Part shown: positions 51,619-64,000 of the stretch, piece after piece
Position numbering within the stretch: the first letter of the stretch is position 1
Layout of the letters: every line of letters begins with the position of its first letter
NCBI GenBank assembly: GCA_019914995.1
Contig: CM034127.1
Location: forward strand, 10,540,001 to 10,604,000
DNA: 64,000 nucleotides
From: Acanthochlamys bracteata
Taxonomy: Eukaryota > Streptophyta > Magnoliopsida > Pandanales > Velloziaceae
Reading direction: 5' to 3'
Notes under the pieces: generated by a model
What the model was told of the DNA's origin: nothing
What the model saw: only the letters and a program-made list of their open reading frames with translations
The model's database searches: none
Translations under genes and position numbers: made by a program

Positions 51619-51627
51619 TATAAAAGG
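51619..51627 (+). promoter_or_regulatory. Orphan TATA box
   Basis: TATAAAAGG in a GC-richer context (CCGACCCTATAAAAGGGGG). No good reading frame follows within 500 bp, so a non-coding transcript is possible but unproven. Confidence 0.35.
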
Positions 51628-54600
51628 GGGTTTTCCTACGAATCAAGTCTATAACAGTACGTATATATAGTGTAGGTGGCTAGATGTGTCTATCTACTCT
51701 CTAGTTGTTAATTTGAAGTGAACTTTTGAGAAGGACCGAAGCTGGTTTTCAGGCTCACAAGTGGCGGTCCCCCTCTCTAGTAGTATTCTATTGTATATAG
51801 AAGAAGTACCACACTGATCTCTGTTTCTTGCACAAGCAAAGCAAAGTAAAAGAAAGGGAATTGAAGTGCAAATCGTCGAAGGAAGGAAAGAGACCACAGT
51901 ATGGTGGAGACTCGCACTAAATGTTGGCCAAAATATTGATTAAACAGTGATGGTGATCGAGAGAGGCCGGAGAAAGGAGAAGGGAATGCATGTGCATCAC
52001 AGTACTACTGCATGCGGCGTGGCTCACTTCAAAGCATGCTATCACCTCTCTCCCAATAACCAAAAGAAGGGTGGGAAAAACAAAATCATGTCCCCTTCAA
52101 TCCTCTTCCACTTAACCTCAATATTGTATTTGCATGAGGTCCCCCTCCTCCTTCCTCTCTATCTATCCCTTCTCCAATGGCACACATTACAACTCATTTT
52201 CCTGTATATATCTATGTATACGTTATAATGCATGTGGTCATCGCAATCCGTGCATGCATGGATCCCGTCTTCGATTGATCAGTACTACTGGGCTGTTGAT
52301 CATGATAAATATTTTGTTGTTATTATGTTTTAGCAATATAGGGAATCAGCGAGCCGGTCACCCTTGCGTGTATGTATGTATGTATAGCTAACCTTGTGTT
52401 AATTTCATGTGTATGCATGGTATGTTAGTGTGTTGAAAGGTAGAGCAAGAATTAATTTCACATTATTTATCAATACTTTCAAAACAGTATTCATAATTTT
52501 TTAGCTTATTTTGTTATTACCAATTAATTTTGTGATGAATCCTGATTACATATTCGCGGTTCATTTCGTTCCAAACAAATATTAAAAAATTTAAACATAT
52601 CTCGGTAACTTGCACTACTGAAGACAAGTGTTAAATCTCATATAATTTATTTGTGATTTGAAATTATATTAATAAATTTTATCTTAATCTTTTCGTTATT
52701 ACTAAAGATGGACCGTAAATTCGGTTATTTGTTCTGAACTTGCGTTCTTATCTCTTCTTTTGAACTTTTGTCTCATTCACACTGCACACAGTGTGTACGT
52801 GTAGGAAGAAGGAATAGTTATATAAGTTTATAACAGATGCGTGGTTGGAATTTAAAATAAGAAGTAGAACAAATAAAGGTGTGAAGAAGAATCTTAATTA
52901 AGCTCAAGTTGCTAATCCATTGCCTGTCATCTACTAATCTGAATTTAGTATGTTAAATAAAAACTACTGGAGAATATTGGTTAATTATATGCGATTTTAT
53001 GATGTGGATGTAAGAGTGCGTTTCGAAGTGATTTAAAAATTATTTTTTGAAATAAATTTATTATGTATAAATTTATTATATTTTTAATTTTAAATAAAAT
53101 TTTATAGAAAATTATAAAATATTTATTAAAAATTATTTTTTTAAAATGGAATTAAAACGACACCTATAAAAAATATTGAGAGTCTGGTTTCCCTTAACAA
53201 ATACCTGGGAATATTTTACCAAGAATTTGATATTTTTACAAGTTAGGAAACACCGTATTCTTTGTTTTAGCAATTATGAACCTTCACAAGAGCATCTAAT
53301 TTAAGGTTTTAGCTTACAGCCTATCCTATAATAGAATAGAAGTTTTGGACCCAGGCATATCAATTCTAGGTTTCCATTTTAGCTTACAGCCTTATCCTAT
53401 TAATAGTAAAAAGAAAATTTTGATCAGGTAATGAGAAACCATTCATATGGCCAGGTCGCAGGAATGTTTTTTTCCGCTTTCTTTATAACATTTTCTAAAA
53501 AATAAATTTGTTTTTTTAGTTAAAATTTATAAAAACTATATAAAATAATTTTATAATATATAATTTAATTATACTTTTAAACTTTTAAAAGAAATATTAA
53601 GTGTTTAGAAGATTTTTGGAAACTAAAAAGTTAAAGAAGATAAAATAAGCTATTATAAATTAAAAGTGTATTGGTTGCGAATGCGTTTCGGATGCTTCTT
53701 CCGAACTCACACTTTACGTTGAGCTAAAAAAGTTTTTATATTTTAATTTTTTTAAATTTAGATTGAATAAATTATACATAATAGAATATACATATATATA
53801 TATTAATTTATTATTTTTACATCAGTAAAATTAAAATTTATTTTTAAAAAAAATTAACGTAAATTTTATTGAAATAAATCTTTCAGTTTAAATATTCTCA
53901 GACGTGTCTAAAATATAAATCCGTAAGATTAGTATTTTTTTTAGAACGTACTTTAATGCCACCCAAATTTACTGCTTTCTTTTAAATTTTAAGTTAGAAT
54001 CACTTCAAATATTTCAATTACAAACTCTATTTTTATTTCCACAATAAATTCAAATTTGTTAAAATTTTACTTTAAATTTTACTTCAAATATTTTTAATTA
54101 TCATATTAAATTGTAATTCAATCAAATTTTATTTATCAAAAAATTTTATTTTTATAAAATTTTAAATTTTAAATTCACTTTAGAATCCGTCCGTACTTTT
54201 TTAACGGGGTGGGTTGATAAGTTCACGCAAAAATAAAAAAGAAAAAAGATAAGAAATTTTCTGAGACCTGTGCTTGTAAGAAGAATGGTCTACGGGTTAC
54301 AAATTGCAAACAATTAACTAATATATACAAAAGATTAATTATATCTAGTGCCCCTTGAGGCAAGAAAGGGGCTAAGATTTCGAAGTCCATAAACTTTTGA
54401 TTATTATTATTATAATTGACTAGCAACATTAGTGTTAATAAACTAATAACACACCTGGAGCAATATAAAAATGTCTACCTATTGAGTTCTAATGGCTTTA
54501 CTAATTATGTGATACATATGTTTTGAACGTTCTCTTTTGTACGGACTTCGTTTTTTTATTACTTCAATTTTATGAGAAGAACGTCAGGAACTTTTCACTG

Positions 54601-55688
54601 ATTACGTAGGCCACTAACCCACTTGGTTTTTTTATTATGGAGAACAAATTTTTTGTAGTGGTTGTGTTAATTAACGTTATCTTAAGGGCATATTTAATAT
54701 TTTATGTGTATATGGTGTGAGCCACTAACAGTATAGACGGAAAGGAAACAGTATTAACTTTCTATGCATTTATATATAAACGTTTGAAATTTGAAAGAGG
54801 AAGTACGTCTCTTTCAATTTAGGCTATGTTTTTTGGAGCTTAAAAATCCAAAAATTGCTCAAACAAATTATGCCAAACGAATTATTAGAGAAGGAAAATT
54901 TTAAGGTATAAAGTTCATACCTTCCACCACCTAATAGAAAGATGATTCCTTCCCAATATTGTACTGAATAAATACTGTTAAGAATTTATTGAAAGTCATA
55001 TCCTTACAAACACACGCAATTAGAAAATCGCGTAAGATGATTACTATGTTTTTCCCTAATAACTTAGTAAACAGTGAGTAATATTCATTGGTCAATTCAA
55101 TACCCAATCATTTTGCAAAACATTGGTTGAGCCACTTATTAATTAAATTATTATTTTTATGAAAACCGAATGCTTCGTATCCTAACAAAATACTTCCTCA
55201 AGAAGGCATTCCAAATGAACGCCTTCTTTATGTTTTTTTTTTTTTTTTTCAGGAATTAACTCAAAACAGTAAGAGCGTGTTTAAACTTCAATAATTTTTT
55301 TATTAAAGATTTGAAGTTCTAAATAATTTATATATTTTATTTGTATAAAAAATTCAAAATTTTACTTCTATTTGTAAAATTTAATTCTAATTTTTTTATA
55401 TTTTTAAATACAAATTTATTTTAAAATATTTTACTTATTTTAAAAATTTTTAAAATATAAATATTGAACTCTATTTAAATTTATTTTTTAAAAAACTTTA
55501 TTTTTATTTTTTATTTTTATAAAATATAATTATAAATATTTAAAATACGCTCTAAAATAGAATGACATTGACAATGCATATGATCCTTTTTCAAGCAATC
55601 ATGAATTTAGCAAAGATGATTCAGCTAGCATGCTCACTAATTAATCTGGACCACGATGGCTAAAGCGACTAAACACGTACCTAAATAT

Positions 55689-56393
55689 TAGGGGTGGCAA
55701 TATGGGTTGATAGGTCAGTTTTGGATCGACCTATTTAATAATCGGATCAAATTTATTCAACTCTAACTCAAGTTATAAATTTATACGGATCAAAATTATC
55801 AACCCTAACACTACTAATAATCGGGTCAAATTCGGGTCGACCCATCATTAAAATTATTAATTATTAATTATATATTTTTAAGTTTCAGTAAAATTATAAG
55901 TCAGTTCGAATGAAAGTGCACGATATTTTTACTGACGAGATATAATTATGTTCGATAAAATGCGCATTCCTTAATATCTTAATCGGTCCTTAAAATATTT
56001 AAAAAAATTGTTATTTTTATTTTTTAAAAATATATGATAACAGCTGAAATTTATGATTATAAATACGTATTAATAATTTCGATAAAACTTTTGATAAATA
56101 TATCTATCTAACAAAATTTTCATAAAAATTATTATACGAAATCTAAATTCGTCATTACAAATACCTACATAGTAATACTTTCGATAATATTATAATTTTT
56201 TAATCTTACATTGTTTCACTAAGATATAAAAATAAAGAATTAATTATAAATACAATATAATTTAATAGTTTGTAAATAACTATTATCGATTATTTTTATT
56301 GCCAATATTTTATTATACTGTAAGAAAAAATAAAAAATTATTTCTTTAAAAAATAATATTTTGAATTAGTGGATCAATATATTGCCACTCCTA
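55689..56393. mobile_element. hAT-type non-autonomous DNA transposon
   Basis: A 705-bp element. Its terminal inverted repeats start TAGGGGTGGCAATAT (left) and, reverse complemented, TAGGAGTGGCAATAT (right). It is flanked by a perfect 8-bp target duplication CTAAATAT at 55681-55688 and 56394-56401. The 8-bp duplication is the hAT hallmark. The interior is AT-rich with GGGTCGACCC-like words near the left end and no transposase frame. Confidence 0.88.
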
Positions 56394-57260
56394 CTAAATA
56401 TGTGCACGGTGGAAGGAAGACAGCACAACTGTTTTGGATATATATTTTTTTCACGGCTGCAATTTAATTTTTAAAATTATTTATAGCTTATTTGTAACTA
56501 AACAAATAATATAAAAAATTCAATAAAATAAAAAACAAATTTTATTTTAATACTATTTATAATAATTTATTTTTTACTAAAATAATACATTCTTAGTGTA
56601 TGCTATTTTCACGTGAAAATAATATTGGAAGTGGTTTATTGGAAAAATAAAATCTTAAGAGCTTGTTATGAAAACATAAATTATTATAAGAAATTGTTAG
56701 TAAGCTAATTTTTATGAAAAAACTATTTTTGAATGCAAAAAAAAAAATCTTTTAGTCTTTTGGATGCTTAAATAAACACATTAAAACTTCAAAATCAGAA
56801 CTACCTACATATATAGAATTTCAAGATCAGAAGTGGACCACGATACAAAAATCGTTTTCTTAATTAAAGTGAGAGAGAGAAAAAAAAGAAAAACTTATGC
56901 ATTTATGGTCTAATTGTTAGTTCTCCTCATGGGAATAGCAAGTGATAAACTTCATGATAGTGAAGTGTTAACTGCGATTTCATAGAAACTTTTTAGCGTA
57001 TAATTACAATTATATTGAAATGTTTAAAAACATTTATGTTATATATACGAATAAAATTGTCATGTGGAATTAGAGATACATACGTTTGTTGTGGCCTATC
57101 GTTATCGTTAAGATTACGAATACACACTTGATAAATGCACTCTTTAATTAATTGTTAACTTTGTTAATCAGCAAATTTGCGAAAGTGTTATTGTGTAGTC
57201 TGGATTAATAAAAAATATTACAATGTAACATTGTAAAATAGAATTTATGCAGTTAGTTTA

Positions 57261-57520
57261 GGGGGTACTTGATAGTGCTTATGAAATATAATTTTTTTAA
57301 AATAAATAATATTTTTATTTTTTTTAAAAAATAAGCTATATTTTTTTTACTTTCAAAAAAATAATAAAAATATGTAATAAAAATATTTCATTTCGTAAAA
57401 TTTTTCTATATTTTTTAAATTTTTAAATAAATTTTTTATATATTTATAAAATATATATTGAAAAATATAAAATTGAAAATTAAAAAAAAGTGTTAAAAAA
57501 AATTAATCCCAAACACTCCC
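57261..57520 (+). mobile_element. Tourist-like MITE (copy F), complete
   Basis: 260 bp with inverted ends GGGGGTACTTG and CCAAACACTCCC, flanked by TTA at 57258-57260 and 57521-57523. This is the PIF/Harbinger-type target duplication. The interior is over 80 percent A/T and non-coding. Confidence 0.8.
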
Positions 57521-57621
57521 TTAATTTTTTGGTTGTTCAATTGGGGAAATACGTTTTGCAACAACTCCTTGAGATATTTCTAGCATATAGTTGAATGACT
57601 GAGTTTGAGAAATTAAAATAT

Positions 57622-57876
57622 GGGGATGTTTGGTAGTTCTTATAAAATAGAGCTTTTTGAAATAGAAAATATTTTTGTTTTTTTTAAAAATGAGCTCTAT
57701 TTTTTTTATTTAAAATAAAAATAAAAATATGTAATAAAAAAATCTCATTCCGTAGAATTTTTTTACACTTTCTAAATTTTTAAATAAATTTTTTATATAT
57801 TTCTAAAATATGTATTAAAAAATATAAAATAAAAAAAAATTAATAAGTAATTTATTATAAACTGTGACAAACGGGC
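57622..57876 (+). mobile_element. Tourist-like MITE (copy G)
   Basis: About 255 bp, from GGGGATGTTTGGTAGTTCTT to CTGTGACAAACGGGC. It is the same family and orientation as the copy 100 bp upstream. The target duplication is unclear. Confidence 0.65.
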
Positions 57877-57879
57877 TTT

Positions 57880-60800
57880 ACTTCGCTAATGAAAACGTCA
57901 AAGTAATTGATGAGCAAGACAGTGAGCTAGCCGTAAAGATGTTTCACAGAAATATCTCGATTTATTTAAGTAAAACTGGAACTCTAAATTAACAAATTTT
58001 TTGAGCTTATTATAATTAAGAATCATTACATCGATACGTTAACTAGCGCATTGTAAACTAATTGGACGAAAACCATTTTTATGGAATTATTTGAACGAAA
58101 ACCTAGGATGACGAATTAATTGACTTAGTGTTATTGGACGAAATGAACTGAAAATTTTATAGCAGTTGGTATACATGCAAGTGGTGTTATATAAATTTGG
58201 AGGACCTAAGTCATGTTGTTAAGAATTGAACAACGGCAATGAGCGGGAGGTGTTCCCAACTAACGGGCTCTTCCCAAAATTAATGGTCCACAATGTTTGC
58301 AAACTGCAAGTACAACTTCAGATAATACTTACAAATACTTTTTATTTTATTTTATATTTTTAAATAAAAATTTTATAATAATTTATAATTTTTAAATCTA
58401 TAAAATATAAAATATTATTTATTTTTATTTTTAATTTACAATAATAGAGCTTATCCGAATACCTATTTTATTTCACAAAAGTGCTATATGAATTTATTTT
58501 AAAAGACTTACTATTTTCAAATGTTTGTTTGAAAGGGGATAATTCTTTTAAGTTTTAACTCAAAAATAAAAAAAAAACAAGCAGAAGATGAAGGACCAAC
58601 TAAGGAGGATACTATTAAGCTAAAAGTGATCTACATTGGACGGTGATGCAAACTTACTCTCTTCCTTTTATCCGAAATAATTATACAAAGAAAACAATTA
58701 AATTAAAATCTACCTTGTAGCTACCCAGCCATCTTGTTCTTTGGGCTTGTTTAAACTTTTTTAAAATTTTCAAAAGTTTTAAATATAATGATATTAATGT
58801 ATAATTATTATTATAATTTCGAGACTTTAACAAATTGAATATATTATATTGTTTTTATCTATCTTTAAAATCATGTTAAATAGCTTTTGTACTGATATGT
58901 ATGACAAACCTTTCCATGTTGCATTATTAAACGTGCCAAACATTTTAATTTTAATTTAATGGTGAGGTGGGCATCTGTTCTCACGTGGGGAGATTACGTG
59001 GATGTTTAGAGAGTTTCATTTTTTTACATTTTAATTTTAAAAATTATATTTTAATAACATTTTTAAAAGTTTTAAAATTTTAAAACAAATTTTACAGCAT
59101 AAAATTTTATTATTAATTATTATTATTATTTTTTAATAAGCATCTCTTAACATCTACATTAACATCTTATACAAAAACACATGCCACCTTCTCTCTTTTC
59201 CCTCACTCTGTTTGGAATCTTTCCCTTTCCTTGGCCCCACCTCTTTCCCTAGGTCAGGTGGCTACCTTACGATATTATTATATCATCACTATTATATACA
59301 TATTGGTATCTTTTTGGGTTATCTTTTAACAACTATATAATATACTGATTCAAATATATGCATTAATGGCGTACTTACAATAATGTAATTATATCACAAG
59401 CAAGTTCAAAACAAACTTTTTTTAGAAAGTCAAACATCTGTCTAATTAAATTGTTTTTTTTTTAACTATACCCGGTTCATTTCAGTAGTAAACTAATGGA
59501 CTTAAAATTTGGAAATAATCAAATGGAAGAACAAACCACAACGTTGATCGGAAGATAACGTGTTTCAAATATCTATAATTAAATTTTTTAAAAATTTAAA
59601 ATAAAAAGTAAAATTTTTTATAAAATAAAATAAAAATAAAATTTAGTATTTATATTTTAATAATTTTTTAAAATATATTAAAAATAGAAAAATATAATTA
59701 TATTGAAAAATATATAAATAAAAAAGTTATAACTAAAAATGTTATATGTGAAAATAAAATTTTAAAATTTTTTTATATAATTAAAATATATAAATAATTT
59801 GAAACTCAAAATTTTAAAGAAAAAAAAAAGATTACGTACGTTTTGAAATACGACTTTAAAATAGTTCATCTCCAAAAACAGCAGTCCTTACTCTCGCAGT
59901 TTGTGCATGTTTCAATTTATGCTCCGAAGTATATTATCCATTTTATTTAATTTTTTATTTTAATAAATTTAAGAAATTAATTATATATAAATTATATATT
60001 ATAAAATTTGTATATATATGTTACGTTATTTTTTGAATAAAAATGATTTGTTTTGTTTAATTAATATTTAAAGTTTTTATCTAAATAACTCCAAACTCCC
60101 TTACCTTCCGCTACATAAATTCAAATATAAATATATGCATAAATTAAGGATTTATTTACTAATCCATCAATTAAACTTATTTTACTATAAAATAAATAAA
60201 TAAAAATAAATTATTTCTATTAAATTTTTTAAAAAATTCAATTAAAAGTTTATTTTTGAATAAAATACAAAAACAAAAATTTAATTTTAAAAATTTTAAT
60301 GTTTAAATAAAATTTAACTTCATTTAAGAAAATAAAGTTTATTTTAAAATAAATACGTAATAATTCTATGAAAAGGACAAGCTCACATGAGCACAACCAG
60401 ATAATCCATGGGCCCCTACTCTCTCCCCCCCCCATCCTTCCTTCCCCCTGCCCTCTCTCTCTCTTTAGAAAATCTCTACTTATTTCTGTTTCTCTTTTCT
60501 TTTATAGTTTTTAACTTGTTAATTTGTTGCAGCTCAATGAATTAAGTTATCATTAATAGAAACAGCGGGAGTCCCCCAGCCAGCAGTAGAAGCAGCAGCA
60601 GCAGCCCTTGTTCTGGGAACCTTCTAACCCCCTCAGTGGGTTGGCAGGCAAGATACTAATACCCAACAACATACCAAACTCCCTTTTCTTGATCCCACTC
60701 TCTCTCTCCCCCTCTTATTTTTCATCTGAAGAAAAAACATTACCATGAACCATCAAAGCAAAAGAGTTTTGTAGTCAATCCAAATTCGTCTAATCTTTCC

Positions 60801-60900
60801 TGTGTTTTGTTTTTCTTCTTCTTCTCTCACCTGGTCAAATTTAATGGCGCCGACAGCTACTATCTTCTGATTCCTTCTTTTCTTTCTTTCTTACTTCATC
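57880..60900. other. AT-rich intergenic region and distal NGATHA promoter
   Basis: No supported gene. Very AT-rich blocks lie at 59570-59830 and 60140-60350 (a repeat also seen near 2.2 and 33.1 kb). A pyrimidine-rich CT/C tract at 60418-60470 and again near 60700-60720 probably belongs to the promoter or 5' leader of the next gene. Confidence 0.45.
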
Positions 60901-61067
60901 GCTGCCGTTCCCCGTACTCTACTGCTCCAAACTGTTCTTTGCTCAGGCTTTCTCACTAGCAAAACAGTTTTCAATCTCATCAGTTGGATACATTGGACTG
61001 AATTGACCGATTGATTAGATTGATTCATATTTTCACTTACAGATACAGTGGCGGTAGTAGTACAGAC

Positions 61068-62129
61068 ATGGAGTTCAGACCTGGGTATAACAACAACTGG
61101 CCTCATCATCACCGACATCAGCAGCAGCCGGAATCTTCTTCTTTCGTGCAACAACAACACTCTCATGGCCCACGCATCGAAGAAATCTCCGACGAACCAG
61201 CCGAAGCAACAACGACAACTACTACTCCGTCAACGACCACCGCCGCAGTAGCTCTAGTAGAGAAAGAACACATGTTCGACAAGATTGTAACCCCGAGCGA
61301 CGTCGGCAAACTTAACAGGTTGGTTATTCCTAAGCAACACGCCGAAAAGTATTTCCCATTGGATTCATCGACGAACGAGAAGGGACTTCTTCTGTGCTTC
61401 GAGGACGGAAATGGAAAGCCGTGGAGGTTCCGGTACTCGTACTGGAACAGTAGCCAGAGCTATGTGATGACTAAAGGATGGAGCAGATTTGTGAAAGAGA
61501 AACGTCTCGACGCAGGTGACACCGTCTCGTTCGGTCGCGGTGTCGGCGAGGCGGCTAGAGACCGTCTTTTCATCGATTGGAAGCGTCGCCCTGAAGTTGT
61601 TCCTAACGATTGTTCTTCACGGATTCCTAGGTTTACCTTACCGATTTCGATACCTTCACATAACCAGATTCTCTCCTTCGCCCGCTCGGCTGCCAGATCT
61701 TCGATCCAGCCGAGTAATTATCCATGGGCAACAAGCAGCGTTTTCATGCCACCTCCTACTTCTCCTGCTGCAGCCATTGCTTTCGATCATCATGGATATG
61801 GGTATAATGCAACACAGTATTTGTACTTCGGTCGAACGGCACAGGCTCCTCCTCAAGCGACAGTGCAGTTTGAGAATGTTGTTGGATCGAGTACGTCAGC
61901 AGCAGCAGCGGCAGGTGCTGCTGTGCCGATGGTGCTTGATTCGGTGCCCGTGTCGCATAATAAGGCGATGGGGAAACGTGTGCGGTTGTTCGGTGTTAAC
62001 CTTGATTGCCCAGACTCTGATGATAGTGATGATGAAGCAAAGCCCGTGCCGCCGCCGCTGCAGCTTCAGCTTGGCTGGGCTGAGTCATCTAATGTGTCGA
62101 CCAACCACCAGGATCAACAACAGTTATAA
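61068..62129 (+). CDS. NGATHA-type B3 domain transcription factor
   Basis: A nuclear regulator of 353 residues, uninterrupted by introns. The His/Gln-rich and Thr-rich N-terminus precedes the B3 DNA-binding domain at about residues 67-175: [68 protein letters not shown]. There is no AP2 domain, which separates it from RAV proteins. The C-terminal part carries [12 protein letters not shown]; the RLFGV core (306-310) is the known B3 repression motif that recruits TOPLESS-type corepressors. An acidic patch, DSDDSDDE, follows. I chose the ATG at 61068 rather than the upstream in-frame 61011 because a possible splice acceptor (TTACAG) lies between them. NGATHA genes control style, leaf-margin and lateral-organ growth. 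Confidence 0.92.
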   Translation: MEFRPGYNNNWPHHHRHQQQPESSSFVQQQHSHGPRIEEISDEPAEATTTTTTPSTTTAAVALVEKEHMFDKIVTPSDVGKLNRLVIPKQHAEKYFPLDSSTNEKGLLLCFEDGNGKPWRFRYSYWNSSQSYVMTKGWSRFVKEKRLDAGDTVSFGRGVGEAARDRLFIDWKRRPEVVPNDCSSRIPRFTLPISIPSHNQILSFARSAARSSIQPSNYPWATSSVFMPPPTSPAAAIAFDHHGYGYNATQYLYFGRTAQAPPQATVQFENVVGSSTSAAAAAGAAVPMVLDSVPVSHNKAMGKRVRLFGVNLDCPDSDDSDDEAKPVPPPLQLQLGWAESSNVSTNHQDQQQL

Positions 62130-64000
62130 AAAAGAATTAGAAGAAAGGAAAAATGGAGATTAAAGAAGTGAAGCCCGTTTGATCATCGTAAGAGTGCTGC
62201 AATTCAGGGAAGCAACAATTCAATCTGAAAGGTTCTTCTATACTTTGCTTAATTTTGTTTTAGTTTTATGATGATGACTTTGAGATCTAGTTGAGTTCAA
62301 CAGAGATGAAGAAGAAATTCAACATTACTCAAAAAAGAGAAAAAAAAAAAAAGAAATCCAAAGCCACCACCTTGAATTAATTCTTGCTTTCTGATGGTTT
62401 AGTTCTAGTGAATTGTAAATATATCCATGGATGAATATTATTATATAGAGTCCATGAACACCTCCAAGACCATGTCCATGAATTTAATCTTGTTTTTCTT
62501 TATGCCACCCTATGGAAATAATCCTCTTCGTCACAACCTGGTGGCTAATTTATGTTATTGTTTACTTCATCAATTTGTCTTGTTCTTATCTATATATACA
62601 TCTTTCATGTTCTTGTTTGTGTTGTAGTCCAAACATTCAAAATTTTGCAACTCCTGTTGTCTATACATTCGTTCTTTGCAGCTAGCTCTTACTACTATGC
62701 GCATTTAACTTTCCCTTCTCCTAAGTTGATTGAATTAGAGAAAGCAATTATGGGCCTTGCATCTTTTCACCATATCAAGTTAGATTTCAACAGCAATCAT
62801 GGCTTCAATTGTCCACTTATGTATAGTTATATTTCATTTACCCTAGAGGACAAACAAAATACTTCTTTCTAACTATCTAATTAGAAGTATGAGCTTAAAA
62901 TGTTCCATTGAGCTTCTGCGAAGTACCTTGAGATGATATTAATTTATTAGGTCAAGTCTTCTTGGTATATTCAGATTCAAACTACTTGTATGATGCATAA
63001 ATATGCATATGGACCATAGAATCAAACTGTAGTAAGGTAATATTCTTCATGCAAACATGGTTAACCAAGATGATTACTATAAAATAATGAATGGTTAAGG
63101 TTAGTCTACTAATTAGGCAACCGTGGTCTTTAACTTACCTATTATGTCAATTCCAGAAAACTTATTCTTTGATGACGGCATTAGCATGAATATTTCATTC
63201 AGATTTTGCAACGACAATCTTTGTCCCCTTACAAAATTTCAAGTTTGCATATGTACCTATTAGTCTAGATTGATGAGAATATAATTTCTTGTTCATTAAC
63301 CTTAATATTCAGAAACCGCATTGATATGGCGGTATTTACTGAGACTTAACTCTTTCTCTACAGAATAAGCATATTACCTAATGACACGTTTAGTAGACTA
63401 CTTACGTAGAAGAAAACTCGTACATATGCATGATCTTTGGAAAGGTATTGAAATTATACGAAGCTTTTTGCTCATTTTATATGTATATGTCAACATTAAT
63501 CTCTAATGTCATTGGCTTGGTGCAAATAAGCATTCAGTACTAGATACGTACTGCAGTTTCATTCAAGGTAAATAAACTTGTACAGCTCGTATATGTTACG
63601 AGAAATATCAAAGTCTGCAAAAGTAAGTGGTGCTCTGTTGAAGAAAAACTTTTGCTTTAATAGTTTTGTTTTGTGTAGATCATTAAATTTCTTACAAAAG
63701 AAGGGAAGTGCACCTAGCTACTTATTATTTGTGTGTCAGAAATTAGTTATGCACCTGTTTTCATGATGAAATTTATATATAGACTGTAAATGATTCACTA
63801 ATGAGTTTGTCCTCTTTCTCCAAAAAAGTCTTGCACTTTGCACAGTATATATGTCTAGAAAGCGAGAGGGAGAGAGCAAAAGAAAAGCAAAGAAAAAGAA
63901 TCAACGCAGCTGCCAGAGGTATTATTTTAGTTATGGGCAGACAAATTGATTTCAGTTATTCTCAGAGGTGGCCTTTGCCCTTGTTTGTATCTGCATGCTA
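62130..64000. other. Region downstream of the NGATHA gene
   Basis: Holds the gene's 3' untranslated region (probably to about 62.5 kb). I see no further gene; short frames at 62427-62872 and 63578-63766 are AT-rich and unrecognised. Confidence 0.5.

Larger units (their letters stand above)
47160..55680. other. Large gene-poor intergenic region
   Basis: About 8.5 kb with no supported protein gene. It contains an ACCCG-rich repeat (about 48776-49575), two hairpins near 49.9 kb, a TA microsatellite (50662-50682), a strong TATA box at 51619 without an obvious coding frame, and AT-rich stretches. The frames at 48588-48940 overlap in several phases because the local sequence is repetitive. Confidence 0.5.

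Noticed and set aside
61516..62163. 215-codon frame inside the NGATHA gene
   Set aside because: A shifted-frame shadow of the B3 coding sequence with biased Arg/Leu/Cys content.

Overview
This window is nuclear DNA from a woody-type or other eudicot plant. The evidence is spliced genes with GT-AG introns, AT-rich intergenic DNA full of small transposons, LTR retrotransposons of the Ty1/copia and Ty3/gypsy groups, a nuclear-type tRNA-Ala, and plant-only gene families (NGATHA B3 factor, CURT1 thylakoid protein, HIPP metal-domain proteins, class III peroxidase). I cannot name the species. No prokaryote-style operon, CRISPR array or phage is present.

Layout. 0-2 kb: a four-exon bHLH transcription factor gene (+). 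2-10 kb: AT-rich DNA with a 3.4-kb internally deleted copia element (4426-7806, minus). 10.3-15.8 kb: a decayed full-length gypsy element (plus). 16.1-22.1 kb: a DMR6-like 2-oxoglutarate/Fe(II) oxygenase gene (minus) whose first intron holds a 4.7-kb gypsy element (17074-21789) inserted 7 bp from the 5' splice site, and whose third exon carries a premature TAG. 23.6-25.5 kb: CURT1B, six exons (+). 28.4-30.7 kb: two convergent heavy-metal-associated (HMA) domain genes, one with a degenerate metal site and one a typical isoprenylated HIPP. 35.3-35.7 kb: a possible 73-residue small protein gene (minus). 39.8-42.2 kb: nascent-polypeptide-associated complex alpha subunit, four exons (minus). 43.6-44.2 kb: a class III peroxidase pseudogene split by a miniature transposon. 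44.9 kb: tRNA-Ala(AGC). 45.5-47.2 kb: TIM13, two exons (minus). 47-61 kb: gene-poor, AT-rich DNA with a hAT-type non-autonomous element that has perfect 8-bp target duplications and several Tourist-like MITEs. 61.1-62.1 kb: an NGATHA-type B3 transcription factor, single coding exon (+).

The genes are independent housekeeping, chloroplast, defence-related and developmental loci and do not form one pathway. From memory, the bHLH67/70 type, CURT1B and NGATHA genes lie close together in Arabidopsis too (At2g46810, At2g46820, At2g46870), so the order looks like conserved microsynteny expanded here by transposons. I found no convincing undescribed biological system. The most informative loci are the transposon-loaded DMR6-like gene and the rearranged gypsy element inside it.
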